A program made the position numbers and the translations under genes. From the NCBI RefSeq assembly GCF_028275115.1, contig NZ_JAQCNH010000069.1, positions 1 through 35,055 on the forward strand: a stretch of DNA of 35,055 bases, in the 5' to 3' direction. This DNA is from Halorientalis sp. Lineage in GTDB: Archaea > Halobacteriota > Halobacteria > Halobacteriales > Haloarculaceae. This document shows positions 1 through 7,599 of the stretch, piece after piece; the stretch's first letter is position 1; every line of letters starts with the position of its first letter. Below the pieces are notes generated by a model. It was given only the letters and a program-made list of their open reading frames with translations. It ran no database searches and was not told the origin of the DNA.

Positions 1-857
1 TCGTACTCCCCGACGGGGAGCGGGTTGTCGCCACCCTGTCCCTCCCGGACCTCGACCGACTCGATGCTGTCGGCGGCGTCGGTCACCCACAGTCCGCGCT
101 CGGTCCAGTACGGGGGCGCGTGGTCGTCGAAGGGCGCGTTCCGACCGAGCAGGTGCGTGTTCGCGGCGAGGGTGACGCGGTCATCGTCGTTCCCGTCCAC
201 GACGGTCGCGGTGATGTCCACGTCGTCGCCGCGGGTGTGCACCTCGAACTCGTCGACGTCCTTGAGTCCGATCGGGAGCGTGACGACGCCCGACTGCCCG
301 GTCGTGAACGTCGCACCCTCACGGCCCTCGTCGAGGAAGCCAGCCCCGCGACACGTACAGCGGACGATCTCAGTCGTCGCGGTCGCGGTCGCGTTCCCGG
401 CCTCGAACTCGAAGGTGTACGGCTGGGTCACGGCGGTCGTGAAGTTCGCCAGGATCGTCGCGTTCCGGTCCAGCACGCGCATGCGGAACAGGCCGCCCTC
501 GGTCTCGCCGAAGTCGGCGACGGCCGGGTCGTCTGTCGCCAGTTCGTCCGCGAACACGTCGGCCAGCGTCGAGGAGTCGAGTTCCTCGCTGCGAACCGTC
601 ACAGTGTAGTTGGCCCGGTTCGCGGTCAGCGTCAGCGGGTTGTGCGTCTCCGAGACCGTCACGTCGCTGGAGGGCCACTGCGGGGCCGCGAACGACGCGT
701 CCAGGGTCAGGTCCCCCGTCGCGTTCGTCGTGTCGGTCGTGTTCGATACGCCGTCGTCGGATTGTGCCGCGGCCGGCCCCGTTGCGACGACCGCGACGCT
801 CGCGAGCGCGAGCGCACAGAGGGCCAGGGCGGCCACGCGCTGTCGTGTCGTGGTCAT
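1..857 (-). CDS. Secreted surface protein, S-layer-like (3' end outside window)
   Basis: The first 285 codons of a minus-strand gene that runs off the left edge. Translation from the ATG at 857 gives MTTTRQRVAALALCALALAS, a signal peptide with a Thr/Arg n-region, an Ala/Leu/Val core and a probable cut after the GPAAA stretch. The mature part is acidic and Thr-rich and has many N-glycosylation sequons (NTT, NAT, NYT, NFT), as in haloarchaeal cell-surface glycoproteins. A YTFEFEAGNATATAT stretch resembles segments of S-layer and BGTF-type surface proteins, and two cysteines lie close together in RCTCRG. I infer an exported cell-surface glycoprotein. The exact family, and any C-terminal PGF-type anchor, lie beyond the window. 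An AT-rich palindrome at 901-916 upstream is a likely promoter element. Confidence 0.75.
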   Translation of the reverse strand, partial: MTTTRQRVAALALCALALASVAVVATGPAAAQSDDGVSNTTDTTNATGDLTLDASFAAPQWPSSDVTVSETHNPLTLTANRANYTVTVRSEELDSSTLADVFADELATDDPAVADFGETEGGLFRMRVLDRNATILANFTTAVTQPYTFEFEAGNATATATTEIVRCTCRGAGFLDEGREGATFTTGQSGVVTLPIGLKDVDEFEVHTRGDDVDITATVVDGNDDDRVTLAANTHLLGRNAPFDDHAPPYWTERGLWVTDAADSIESVEVREGQGGDNPLPVGEY

Positions 858-897
858 CGTTTTCGTTCCACCCGATTGGGGGTTTCGTTCAGGGCGG

Positions 898-917
898 ATA
901 CTGAAAAAGTATTCAGC
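898..917 (-). promoter_or_regulatory. AT-rich palindromic promoter element of the surface protein gene
   Basis: The block at 901-916 reads CTGAAAAAGTATTCAG, with arms CTGAA and TTCAG. It lies about 45 to 60 bases before the ATG at 857 and is the only AT-rich stretch upstream, so it could hold the TATA element, an operator, or both. The assignment is by position and composition only. Confidence 0.35.
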
Positions 918-980
918 AGATACGAATGGTTTTTGATGTCAGTTCGAGTGACAGAGTATCGAACAGGAATCGGGACGGGA

Positions 981-2171
981 TCAGTCGTCGAAGACGGTCT
1001 GGATGTGGCTGAGTGCCTCCTCACCGTTCTCCCAGTCGACGAAGACAGCGACGGAGGTGGCGCTGGTGATCACGTCCTGGACGTTGATGTGCTCGTCCGC
1101 GAGGGGGGCGACAATCTGGTTGACGATGCCCGGTTGCGTCTGGAGTTCGCCACCGGTGACCCGGATGACGGCGTACGGGTCGTCGACGGTGACCGAGGAG
1201 AGCGTGCTCGACTCGACGACCTCGTCGTGCAGCAGCGTCTCGGCCTCCTCGGCGTGGTCGTCGTTGATGTAGAAGGTAATCGAGTCCATCCCGGAGGAGA
1301 CGGCGTCGACGTTGATGCCGGCGTCGGCCAGGGCCGTCGACAGTTTCGAGAGGATGCCCGGTTCGTTCCGGACCGCGCGGCCGGCGACGGTAAGACAGGA
1401 CATCCGGTCTTCCTGCATGTCGATGAGGTTCTCGAACTGTCCCTCGATGGAAGTCCCGCCGGTCATGATATCGCCGTGCTGGTAGTGGACGACGCGGACG
1501 CTCATCTCCTCGCTTTTGTAGGTCAGGGCACTCGGGGCGACGACTTCGGCACCGCGGAACGACAGGTTGCGGAGTTCGTCGACTGTGATCTCGCCGACGT
1601 TACGCGCACCCTCGACGACACGGGGGTCACCGGTCATGACGCCTTCCACGTCGGTGACGATGACGACTTCGTCAGCGTTCATATGTTTCCCGAGCATGAC
1701 GGCCGTCGTGTCCGAGCCACCACGGCCCAGCGTCGTCACGTTACCGGCGTGGTCCTGTGCGAGAAAGCCAGTAACGACCGGCACCAGGTCGTCGTTGTGC
1801 ATCTCCTCGGCCAGAACCGTCGCGCGTCGTGTGGTCTCCGCCACGTCGACTTCGCCGTGTTCGTCGGTGATGACCGGCCAGTCGTCGCTCCCCGGTTCGA
1901 GGAAGACGGCGTTGACACCGCGGGCCGAGAGCGCACCCTTCAGCATACGGACGGAGGTGCGTTCACCCATGCTGACGATCTCCGCGCGGTCGGCCTCTTC
2001 GGCCTCGTACTGAATTTCGTCGATCAGGAAGTCGGTCGTCGACCCCATCGCACTGGCGACGACGGCGACCTCGTGGCCTGCCTCGACAGCCGCCGAGATC
2101 GAGTCGGCGGCCCGGTTGACCCGGTCACCGTTCCCCAGGCTCGTCCCACCGAATTTTGCGACTACGCGCAT
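981..2171 (-). CDS. lysC: Aspartate kinase
   Basis: Phosphorylates L-aspartate with ATP, the first step toward threonine, methionine and lysine. The 396-residue protein begins MRVVAKFGGTSLGNGDRVNR, with the KFGGTS nucleotide/aspartate-binding motif at residues 6-11. It continues with the amino-acid-kinase motifs TLGRGGSDTTA and VIVTDVEGVMTGDPR. The last ~140 residues hold two ACT domains, one around NEPGILSKLSTALADAGINV and one around QPGIVNQIVAPLADEHINV, the usual sites of allosteric feedback. Length and domain order fit a monofunctional aspartokinase; there is no homoserine dehydrogenase fusion. The ATG at 2171 places the first motif at the expected distance from the N-terminus. The gene stands alone and diverges from the GNAT gene. 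Confidence 0.95.
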   Translation of the reverse strand: MRVVAKFGGTSLGNGDRVNRAADSISAAVEAGHEVAVVASAMGSTTDFLIDEIQYEAEEADRAEIVSMGERTSVRMLKGALSARGVNAVFLEPGSDDWPVITDEHGEVDVAETTRRATVLAEEMHNDDLVPVVTGFLAQDHAGNVTTLGRGGSDTTAVMLGKHMNADEVVIVTDVEGVMTGDPRVVEGARNVGEITVDELRNLSFRGAEVVAPSALTYKSEEMSVRVVHYQHGDIMTGGTSIEGQFENLIDMQEDRMSCLTVAGRAVRNEPGILSKLSTALADAGINVDAVSSGMDSITFYINDDHAEEAETLLHDEVVESSTLSSVTVDDPYAVIRVTGGELQTQPGIVNQIVAPLADEHINVQDVITSATSVAVFVDWENGEEALSHIQTVFDD

Positions 2172-2293
2172 ACGATCACCACCACCGGCGTGCGTGCGTT
2201 ACTCATGTGCCAGCGTTGACCAGCCCCCGGCATAACTGTGTTCATTAGCAACGGCTGGGGGCCAAACGCCCGGTTCGGACGGGCGCCGCGGAG

Positions 2294-2303
2294 CAACTAT
2301 TTT
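2294..2303 (+). promoter_or_regulatory. TATA box of the GNAT-like gene
   Basis: CAACTATTTT is centred about 29 bases before the ATG at 2328. This implies a leaderless or nearly leaderless transcript and supports that start over open frame further upstream. Confidence 0.55.
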
Positions 2304-2327
2304 CCCCGGAGAGCGCCATGCACAAAC

Positions 2328-2711
2328 ATGGACGTCCGTGATGCCGTGGAGGCCGATGCTGGCCGGCTGTCGGAAATGACCGACGCCCCGACAGACGTGA
2401 TGCGCAACCTCGTCCACGACCGGACAGTCCGGGTCGCCGAGCGGGGCGACGAGATCGTGGGTTTCGTCAGCTACGACGCCCGCGCACAGACCGTCCACGT
2501 CACACAGTTGGAGGGTGAACCCGCGGTCTGTGACCGGTTGCTCGAAGAACCCGTCCGGTTCGCCCGCGGCGAGGGGATGGCCGTCGAGTTGCTCGTCCCC
2601 GAACCCGACGACGTGGTCCAGTCGGCCGCCGACGACGCCGGCTTCGATCGCGTCGGCTCCGGACCGCTGTTCGAGGGGACACCGACAGTGAAGTACCGGC
2701 TGGATGGGTAA
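2328..2711 (+). CDS. GNAT-family N-acetyltransferase-like protein
   Basis: A 127-residue acidic protein beginning MDVRDAVEADAGRLSEMTDA. It has the compact GNAT layout: an N-terminal beta strand and helix, then a central strand pair (VRVAERGDEIVGFVSYDA), a helix with RFARGEGMAVELLV, and a C-terminal AGFDRVGSGPLFEG segment typical of the end of the acetyl-CoA fold. The canonical Q/RxxGxG/A loop is degenerate (ARGEGMA), so activity is uncertain and the substrate cannot be predicted. The frame is open for 30 codons upstream, but the TATA box at 2294-2303 and a sequence start matching the fold favour the ATG at 2328. It converges with polD1, leaving 17 bases between the stops. Confidence 0.75.
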   Translation: MDVRDAVEADAGRLSEMTDAPTDVMRNLVHDRTVRVAERGDEIVGFVSYDARAQTVHVTQLEGEPAVCDRLLEEPVRFARGEGMAVELLVPEPDDVVQSAADDAGFDRVGSGPLFEGTPTVKYRLDG

Positions 2712-2728
2712 CGGAGCACGCGCCGTGT

Positions 2729-4459
2729 TCAGGCGAACTTCCGGATCGTCAGGTCGAGCGTGTCGAGGTCGACGATGGGGGCCATCGCACAGTCGGGGTC
2801 GATGTTGACGCTCTCCTGAAACGGGGTTTGAGCCTGCCAGCACCCGCTGTTTATTGTGAGAACGTTGTGGTACTTGCCGTAGCCGAACTTGTGGACGTGG
2901 CCGGCGTGGAAGACGTCGGGAACCTCGTCGATTACGAGGTGGTCTTTCTCCTCTGGCGCTAGCCGGGTGTGGCCGCCGAACTGCGGCGCGACGTGGCGTT
3001 TTTTCAGCAACTGTGACATCGCCTTGTGTGGCTCGTCGTAGTTTGCCTTCTCGTCAGGCAACTCCGCGATCACCTCGTCCAGCGAGACACCGTGGTACAT
3101 CAGAACGGAGACGCCCTCGACGGTTACCGTCGAGGGGTTGGACGTGATTCGGCAGTCGTGAGCCGACATGATCGCCCGGAGTTCCTCGTCGAACCCGGGT
3201 TGTGGCTCGGCGAGTCGGACGGCGTCGTGGTTGCCGGGGATCATTACGACCTCCATGTCACCCGGAACCTCCTTCAGAAACTCCGAGAACGCCCGGTACT
3301 GGTCGTAGATGTCGACGATGTCCAGTTCCTCGTCCTGGTCGGGGTAGACGCCGACGCCTTCGACCATGTCGCCCGCAATCAACAGGTACTCGACCCGCTC
3401 GGCCTCGTCGGTGTAGAGCCAGTCGGCAAACCGCGACCAGGCGTCGGACATGAACTCCTGGCTACCGACGTGGATGTCGCTGACGAGAGCGGCGCTCACC
3501 TCCCGGTCGGCCGTTGAGGGCTGGTATGTGCGCGGAATCTCGGGGAAGTAGATGTCGTCGACAAACAGGATGCCGTCGCCGTCACCGTTGTCGTCCGAGA
3601 GCGTCCCCTCGACGGCAATCACCTCGTCGTGGAGCAACTCGTCGACCTGTTCTGCGGTGTCCCGGTCTTTCATGACCAGACAGGGGTAGACCCCGTTCGT
3701 GTCCTCCAGTTCGACCAGCCAGTGCCCGCTGGCCGTCGAACGGATGTCCGAAACCATCCCGACGATAGCCGCTTCGCTCCCCCCTGTCATCGCCGAGAGC
3801 GTGTTCGTCGGCCGGTGGTTGACCCGACCACGCAACTGGCCGTTGAGTCGCTCGTAGCGGTCACGGAACACGGCCACGAAGTCGCTGTACTCACCGGTCC
3901 CTGTCGACTGGCCGGTCATGTCCCCTTTGACCGTCAGGTCGTGCAGAGACGTGTCGACTGGTCGCTCGCCGGTCGTCGAGGAACCCGTCGCCCGACGACC
4001 ACTCTCCACGGCGTCCGATCCGGCCACGTTCGACGGCCCCGCCGCGTCGGCAGACCCCTCTGTTTCAGGTGGAACGTCGGCCTCCGATCTAACCGACGTA
4101 TTCGGGGTCGTTCCAGTCGAAACGGGGGGGTTGAACTCCGTGGCGTCGGTCGTCGTCGTCGGACTCGGTCCCGTGGGGTTTGCGGCACCCTCGGAGTCCG
4201 GATCCGTCGTTTCGGTTGTGGAGTCGTCCGCGGTGGTCCCGGCTGTCGGGCGGTCGGGGCGGGCCTGGGACTCGGCCAGCGCCGCCTCGACGTGTTCGGC
4301 CGAGAGTTTGATCGCGTCGTCGGGCGCGGCTTCGAGTGCGCGCTCGATGGCACCGGCCGGGTCGTCGGCGTTCGCGAGCAGAGTGACGGCCTCGCGGTCG
4401 GCGTTGTACCCTCGCGTGGCGAGTGCGCCGACGATGCGAGCGGACGTCTCCAGTGGCAC
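2729..4459 (-). CDS. polD1: DNA polymerase D small subunit (DP1, 3'-5' exonuclease)
   Basis: The proofreading and assembly subunit of archaeal replicative polymerase PolD. It has 576 residues: an N-terminal helical region (1-65) that begins MPLETSARIVGALATRGYNA, a low-complexity Asp/Ser/Thr/Pro linker (about 66-170), an OB-fold-like domain (about 200-310), and a calcineurin-type phosphoesterase domain (about 320-576). The metal-site motifs are all present: SDIHVGS (D328, H330), AGDMVEG (D364), PGNHDAVR (N410, H411), YHGVS (H456) and HAGHVHKF (H519, H521), so the exonuclease should be active. The start is GTG, supported by CGCTTTAGCTT about 28 bases upstream. The linker coding sequence contains two ORB-like sites (4054-4073 and 4110-4131). 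The partner subunit polD2 is in the same window at 22984. Confidence 0.95.
   Translation of the reverse strand: MPLETSARIVGALATRGYNADREAVTLLANADDPAGAIERALEAAPDDAIKLSAEHVEAALAESQARPDRPTAGTTADDSTTETTDPDSEGAANPTGPSPTTTTDATEFNPPVSTGTTPNTSVRSEADVPPETEGSADAAGPSNVAGSDAVESGRRATGSSTTGERPVDTSLHDLTVKGDMTGQSTGTGEYSDFVAVFRDRYERLNGQLRGRVNHRPTNTLSAMTGGSEAAIVGMVSDIRSTASGHWLVELEDTNGVYPCLVMKDRDTAEQVDELLHDEVIAVEGTLSDDNGDGDGILFVDDIYFPEIPRTYQPSTADREVSAALVSDIHVGSQEFMSDAWSRFADWLYTDEAERVEYLLIAGDMVEGVGVYPDQDEELDIVDIYDQYRAFSEFLKEVPGDMEVVMIPGNHDAVRLAEPQPGFDEELRAIMSAHDCRITSNPSTVTVEGVSVLMYHGVSLDEVIAELPDEKANYDEPHKAMSQLLKKRHVAPQFGGHTRLAPEEKDHLVIDEVPDVFHAGHVHKFGYGKYHNVLTINSGCWQAQTPFQESVNIDPDCAMAPIVDLDTLDLTIRKFA
4054..4073 (-). 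promoter_or_regulatory. ORB-like initiator-binding site inside polD1
   Basis: ACCCCTCTGTTTCAGGTGGA here is identical over all 20 bases to the ORB in the orc1 leader (6921-6940), and its core matches the origin ORB at 7811-7843. In the polD1 frame it encodes VPPETEG within the disordered linker. It uses CCA, CCT and ACA codons, which are unusual among the C/G-ending codons around it. Confidence 0.6.
4110..4131 (+). promoter_or_regulatory. Second ORB-like site inside polD1, inverted to the first
   Basis: GTTCCAGTCGAAACGGGGGG shares GTTCCA, GAAACG and the G-run with the origin ORB but differs in the three bases between the two halves. It faces the site at 4054-4073 across 36 bases, repeating the inverted arrangement seen at the origin. 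Part of the match could come from common codons, because a GTCGAAACGGGGGG string also occurs in an unrelated gene at 12632. Confidence 0.35.
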
Positions 4460-4480
4460 GAATCCACAGAGCGGGTGACG

Positions 4481-4491
4481 AAGCTAAAGCG
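4481..4491 (-). promoter_or_regulatory. TATA box of polD1
   Basis: Read on the minus strand, CGCTTTAGCTT is centred 27 to 28 bases before the GTG at 4459. This fits a leaderless transcript and supports the GTG start. Confidence 0.45.
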
Positions 4492-4565
4492 TATCGGACC
4501 CGGAACTCTCCGGCGATCACGGAGAGGCAGAAAGTTGAAGCGTGGTTCGGCACAAGCAGGTGACA

Positions 4566-5252
4566 ATGACCGAGCCCAGCGACGAGGGGAGACGCCGGGG
4601 GCCGAACCCCCCCGACGACGGCGAGCGTGGCGGGTCGTTCCTCGACGATTTCGCCACGAGCGTCCTGGCGGTCGTCGGTATCGGCGTCTTGCTGTTCGCC
4701 ATCAGCGGCGTCTGGCCGCCGATGGTCGCCATCGAGAGTGGAAGCATGCAGCCGAACATCGGGGTCGGCGACCTCGTGTTCGTGATGGAAGAAGACCGGT
4801 TCTCCAGCGACCGGGCCATCGAAGGGACCGGCGTCGCAACCGTCTACAGCAGCACCGGGAGTGACTACCGGAAGTTCAACAAAGCGGGTGACGTAATCGT
4901 CTACGAACCCGACGGCGACGGGCGAGCGACGCCGGTTATCCACCGCGCCCAGTTCTACGTCGAGGAGGGAGAGAACTGGTACGACGCGGCTGACCCCAAG
5001 CACCTCCCGGAAGACGTCGACTCCTGTGACGACCTCGAGCACTGTCCCGCGGAACACGACGCGTTCATTACCCGCGGGGACAACCCCCGGACGAATATGC
5101 AGTACGACCAGGTTCAAGGCGTCTCCAGACCCGTCAGGCCCGAATGGGTGATCGGCACTGCCGAGTTCCGCGTGCCCGGGCTCGGTTGGCTCCGACTCAA
5201 CTTCCAGACCAGTCCGGTCGGGACCACCGATGCCATCGCGGTAGCAGCCTGA
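4566..5252 (+). CDS. sec11: Signal peptidase I, archaeal Sec11 type
   Basis: A membrane-bound serine protease that removes Sec and Tat signal peptides outside the membrane. It has 228 residues: a charged cytoplasmic N-terminus, one membrane segment (SVLAVVGIGVLLFAISGVW), then the catalytic domain. The nucleophile lies in IESGSMQPNI (the SxSM motif). The archaeal/ER-type general-base histidine is in PVIHRAQF, and the later GD motif is ITRGDNPRTN. There is a haloarchaeal insertion between the boxes (about 75-105) and another near WYDAADPKHLPEDVDSCDD. I chose the ATG at 4566 over an in-frame GTG at 4542 because AGGTGA lies just upstream. It diverges from polD1 and converges with orc1 (18 bases between stops). 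This sec11-polD1-orc1 grouping is, to my recollection, also found beside oriC1 in other haloarchaea. Confidence 0.92.
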   Translation: MTEPSDEGRRRGPNPPDDGERGGSFLDDFATSVLAVVGIGVLLFAISGVWPPMVAIESGSMQPNIGVGDLVFVMEEDRFSSDRAIEGTGVATVYSSTGSDYRKFNKAGDVIVYEPDGDGRATPVIHRAQFYVEEGENWYDAADPKHLPEDVDSCDDLEHCPAEHDAFITRGDNPRTNMQYDQVQGVSRPVRPEWVIGTAEFRVPGLGWLRLNFQTSPVGTTDAIAVAA

Positions 5253-5270
5253 ACGTCGGCGACGCGTCGC

Positions 5271-6914
5271 TCAGTTGTCGAACCGCGCCTGGACGAACGG
5301 CTGGACGTCCTCGATGTCGCCCAGTCGGGAGTCGCTGAGCAGGACCGCTTCCGTCTCGTCGGTGGGGACCGAGAGGCTGATTTCTTTCGTGCGACCGTAC
5401 CGACCCTTCGAGACGACGACGGCGTTGACGATTCCTAGCATGTCCAGTTCCGAGATGAGATCGGTGACACGGCGCTGGGTGAGGGTGTCGGCGTCGATCT
5501 CCTCGCAGAGGCGCTTGTAGATGTTGTACACCTCTCCCGTGTTGATGTTGTGGACGCCGTTTTTTTCGAGGAGGATGATGGCGAACAGGACCAGCTTCGA
5601 CTGCGTGGGCAGTGTGCGGACGACTTCGACCACGCGGTCGAGTTCGATTTTCTCCTGGGCGCGGCGGACGTGGTCTTCCTCGACGCGTTCGGTCTGGCCC
5701 CGCTCGGCGAGTTCTCCCGCCGTCCGGAGGAGGTCCAGCGCCCGGCGGGCGTCACCGTGTTCCTGTGCGGCGAAGGCCGCACACAGTGGAATCACGTCGT
5801 CGGAGAGCGCAGCCTTCTCGAAGGCGTCGTCGGCGCGGTGCTGGAGGATGTCTCGGAGCTGGTTGGCGTCGTAAGGCGGGAAGACGATCTCCTCCTCGCC
5901 GAGACTCGACTTGACGCGGGGGTCGAGGAAGTCGGTGAACTTCAGGTCGTTGCTGATGCCCATGATAGACACCCGTGAGTTGCCGAGTTCGGAGTTCATT
6001 CGGGAGAGGTTGTACAGGGTGTCGTCACCGGATTTCTCGACGAGCTTGTCGATCTCGTCGAGCATGATGACGACCACGCGCTCGTGGTAGTCGACGGCCT
6101 CGAAGAAACTGTTGTACACGCGGTCGGTCGGCCACCCTGTCATGGGCACCTCCTCGAACTCCGCGCGGTCCTCGTCCAGGTCCGCTATCAGTGCGTTCAG
6201 TCCGTCGAGGGTCTCGACCTCGTCGATGCCGGGACTGGAGCCCACCGATACCCCTGTGTCGAGTGCGCTTCCGTCGGCCGATTCGAGGACTGAGATGTCC
6301 TCGGCGGCCCGCTCGTGAAGTTGTTCCAGTTCGGTGATGCGGTCGTCGATAACCTCTCGATTGTTGTGAATGAACTTGTTGGCCAGTTGCGCGAGGACAC
6401 GGTACTGTGTGTCCGTGACCTCACAGTTGATGTACTGGACCTCACAGGGGACTTCGTACTTCTGGGAGGTGGTTTCGAGTTCCTCGCTGACGAACTTCGC
6501 GCTCGCGGTTTTGCCAGTCCCGGTTTTTCCGTAGATGAGGATGTTCGACGGCGTGTCCCCGCGCAACGCCGAGACGAGGATGGTCGCCATGTTGTTGATC
6601 TGCTCCTGTCGGTGAGGGAGTTCTCGCGGCGTGTACGACGGGCGTAGCACCTCTTTGTTCTCGAAGATAGGCGCGCCGCTGAGCAGGTCGTCGAACAGCC
6701 CACGGGAGGCCTCGTCGAGGTCGCCGTCCTCGTCGGCGTCGTCGAGTGTCACGTCGTCCAGCGACGAGTCGGTATCGGTCGTCCCGACGTCGACACTAGA
6801 TCGGTCCTCGTCAGCGGTCTCGTCGACCGGCGCCTGCTCGGCGGACCCGTCTCGCCACTCTGACTCCCCCACTCCCGTGTCCGGTCCGTCGGATTCTTGC
6901 CCACTATCTGTCAT
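5271..6914 (-). CDS. orc1: Replication initiator Orc1/Cdc6
   Basis: An AAA+ origin-binding protein that recognises ORB sites and starts replication at the adjacent origin. It has 547 residues from the ATG at 6914 (MTDSGQESDG). The first ~75 are acidic and disordered. Walker A is GKTGTGKT (about 129-136) and Walker B is VVVIMLDEIDKL (about 280-291). The C-terminal winged helix (about 450-547) contains LPTQSKLVLFAIILLEKNG and TQRRVTDLISELDMLG. It is longer than the ~400-residue archaeal norm because of the acidic N-terminus and a ~65-residue insertion (about 186-254) between the two Walker motifs. The frame is open to 7085, but the TATA-like element at 7055-7068 lies downstream of that ATG, so 6914 is preferred. 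An ORB lies 7 bases before the start, which suggests autoregulation. Confidence 0.95.
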   Translation of the reverse strand: MTDSGQESDGPDTGVGESEWRDGSAEQAPVDETADEDRSSVDVGTTDTDSSLDDVTLDDADEDGDLDEASRGLFDDLLSGAPIFENKEVLRPSYTPRELPHRQEQINNMATILVSALRGDTPSNILIYGKTGTGKTASAKFVSEELETTSQKYEVPCEVQYINCEVTDTQYRVLAQLANKFIHNNREVIDDRITELEQLHERAAEDISVLESADGSALDTGVSVGSSPGIDEVETLDGLNALIADLDEDRAEFEEVPMTGWPTDRVYNSFFEAVDYHERVVVIMLDEIDKLVEKSGDDTLYNLSRMNSELGNSRVSIMGISNDLKFTDFLDPRVKSSLGEEEIVFPPYDANQLRDILQHRADDAFEKAALSDDVIPLCAAFAAQEHGDARRALDLLRTAGELAERGQTERVEEDHVRRAQEKIELDRVVEVVRTLPTQSKLVLFAIILLEKNGVHNINTGEVYNIYKRLCEEIDADTLTQRRVTDLISELDMLGIVNAVVVSKGRYGRTKEISLSVPTDETEAVLLSDSRLGDIEDVQPFVQARFDN

Positions 6915-6920
6915 ATACGA

Positions 6921-6941
6921 ACCCCTCTGTTTCAGGTGGAG
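6921..6941 (-). promoter_or_regulatory. ORB in the orc1 leader
   Basis: On the minus strand it reads TCCACCTGAAACAGAGGGGT, the ORB core without the long G-string. It lies between the orc1 TATA box and the start codon, so bound Orc1 could block its own transcription. An identical 20-mer sits in polD1 at 4054-4073. Confidence 0.75.
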
Positions 6942-7024
6942 AGGCGCACCCTGCGTCCCAGTAACGGTCCGTGACCGTACGGAGAGCCGTTCTCCGTGGG
7001 AATCGGGCCATTCGGGGACGTCCA

Positions 7025-7051
7025 GTTGAACCACAAGAACCCGTGGTTGAC
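7025..7051 (-). promoter_or_regulatory. Imperfect inverted repeat at the expected orc1 transcription start
   Basis: Arms GTTGAACCAC (7025-7034) and GTGGTTGAC (7043-7051) flank an 8-base spacer. They sit where transcription from the TATA element at 7055-7068 should begin. This could be an operator or a 5'-end hairpin in the roughly 120-base leader. The call rests on position and symmetry only. Confidence 0.35.
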
Positions 7052-7054
7052 GAC

Positions 7055-7068
7055 CTATTAAATATTTC
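7055..7068 (-). promoter_or_regulatory. TATA box of orc1
   Basis: On the minus strand the element is AAATATTTAATAG, the best TATA match upstream of orc1. It predicts a start near 7035 and a leader of about 120 bases containing the 6921 ORB. AT-rich sequence continues to about 7100, so local duplex opening is another possible role. Confidence 0.55.
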
Positions 7069-7540
7069 GATTGTTGAGGGATCAATAGGTATCAGTATAC
7101 GGTGATTGCGACAGATTTCAGACCGGGCAGTCGGTGGTCTCGGTCCGGAGCAAACGGGACGCGAGTCGGGGGTGTACCTGTAGTTCGAGTGACGTGGGGT
7201 GAGCCGCCAGGGTGGCGTTCGAGTCCGAAGCACGAAGCGGCGGACCGTCAGTGCGAGTAACTGATCGTTGGCGGTCGCAGTCGTTGCCCGCGATGACTCG
7301 TGCTGTACGAGCTGGGTAATACGTGTGCCGGTGAGACGATTGGTGTAGACCGGAACAGAAAGGGTACGCCGAGTGAGAGCAGCGGCGGTCCGGTTGGATG
7401 GGGCCGTTGATCACGGTTCGACGGCCGTCGGTCACCGGGACAGGAGTTGTCGACTGCTCCCCGTCCAAAGAGCGGCCGAACCGGGAGAACAGTAGGAGTT
7501 CTGCGCGGGAGTTCGGCTCGACAGGAGGAGGAACGGTGAA

Positions 7541-7568
7541 ACCCCCCACCCCTTCGTTTCGGGTGGAG
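7541..7568 (-). promoter_or_regulatory. ORB 1, left outer, with G-string
   Basis: On the minus strand it reads CCACCCGAAACGAAGGGG followed by TGGGGGG. It is the inverted counterpart of the ORB at 7811-7843 and shares the GAAACGAAGGGGTGGGGGG half exactly. The G-string points away from the unwinding zone. Confidence 0.88.
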
Positions 7569-7597
7569 TGGAGAAAGAATGGGTGGGGGGACCCCCC
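7566..7597 (+). promoter_or_regulatory. Degenerate inner ORB with G6-A-C6 palindrome, left side
   Basis: Immediately after ORB 1 the plus strand reads AGAAAGAATGGGTGGGGGGA, a degenerate ORB half whose G-string points into the unwinding zone. The G-run continues into GGGGGGACCCCCC (7585-7597), a perfect palindrome that could fold or act as a barrier next to the AT-rich segment. Confidence 0.5.
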
Positions 7598-7599
7598 TG

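Noticed and set aside
120..2219. A 699-codon open frame antisense to the surface protein and aspartate kinase genes
   Set aside because: It mirrors the codon periodicity of the high-G+C genes on the other strand, has no family signal, and crosses two unrelated genes.
2812..2830. CTCCTGAAACGGGGTTTG near the polD1 3' end as an ORB
   Set aside because: It lacks three bases of the core and encodes a conserved DP1 segment (QTPFQES), so protein constraint explains it.
6915..7085. N-terminal extension of Orc1 to an ATG at 7085
   Set aside because: The TATA element at 7055-7068 lies inside the extension, the extra residues are basic and unlike the family, and the ORB would become coding.
7118..7549. 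Minus-strand open frame in the left flank of the origin
   Set aside because: Its composition is not acidic, it has no promoter, and it runs into ORB 1; treated as noncoding.
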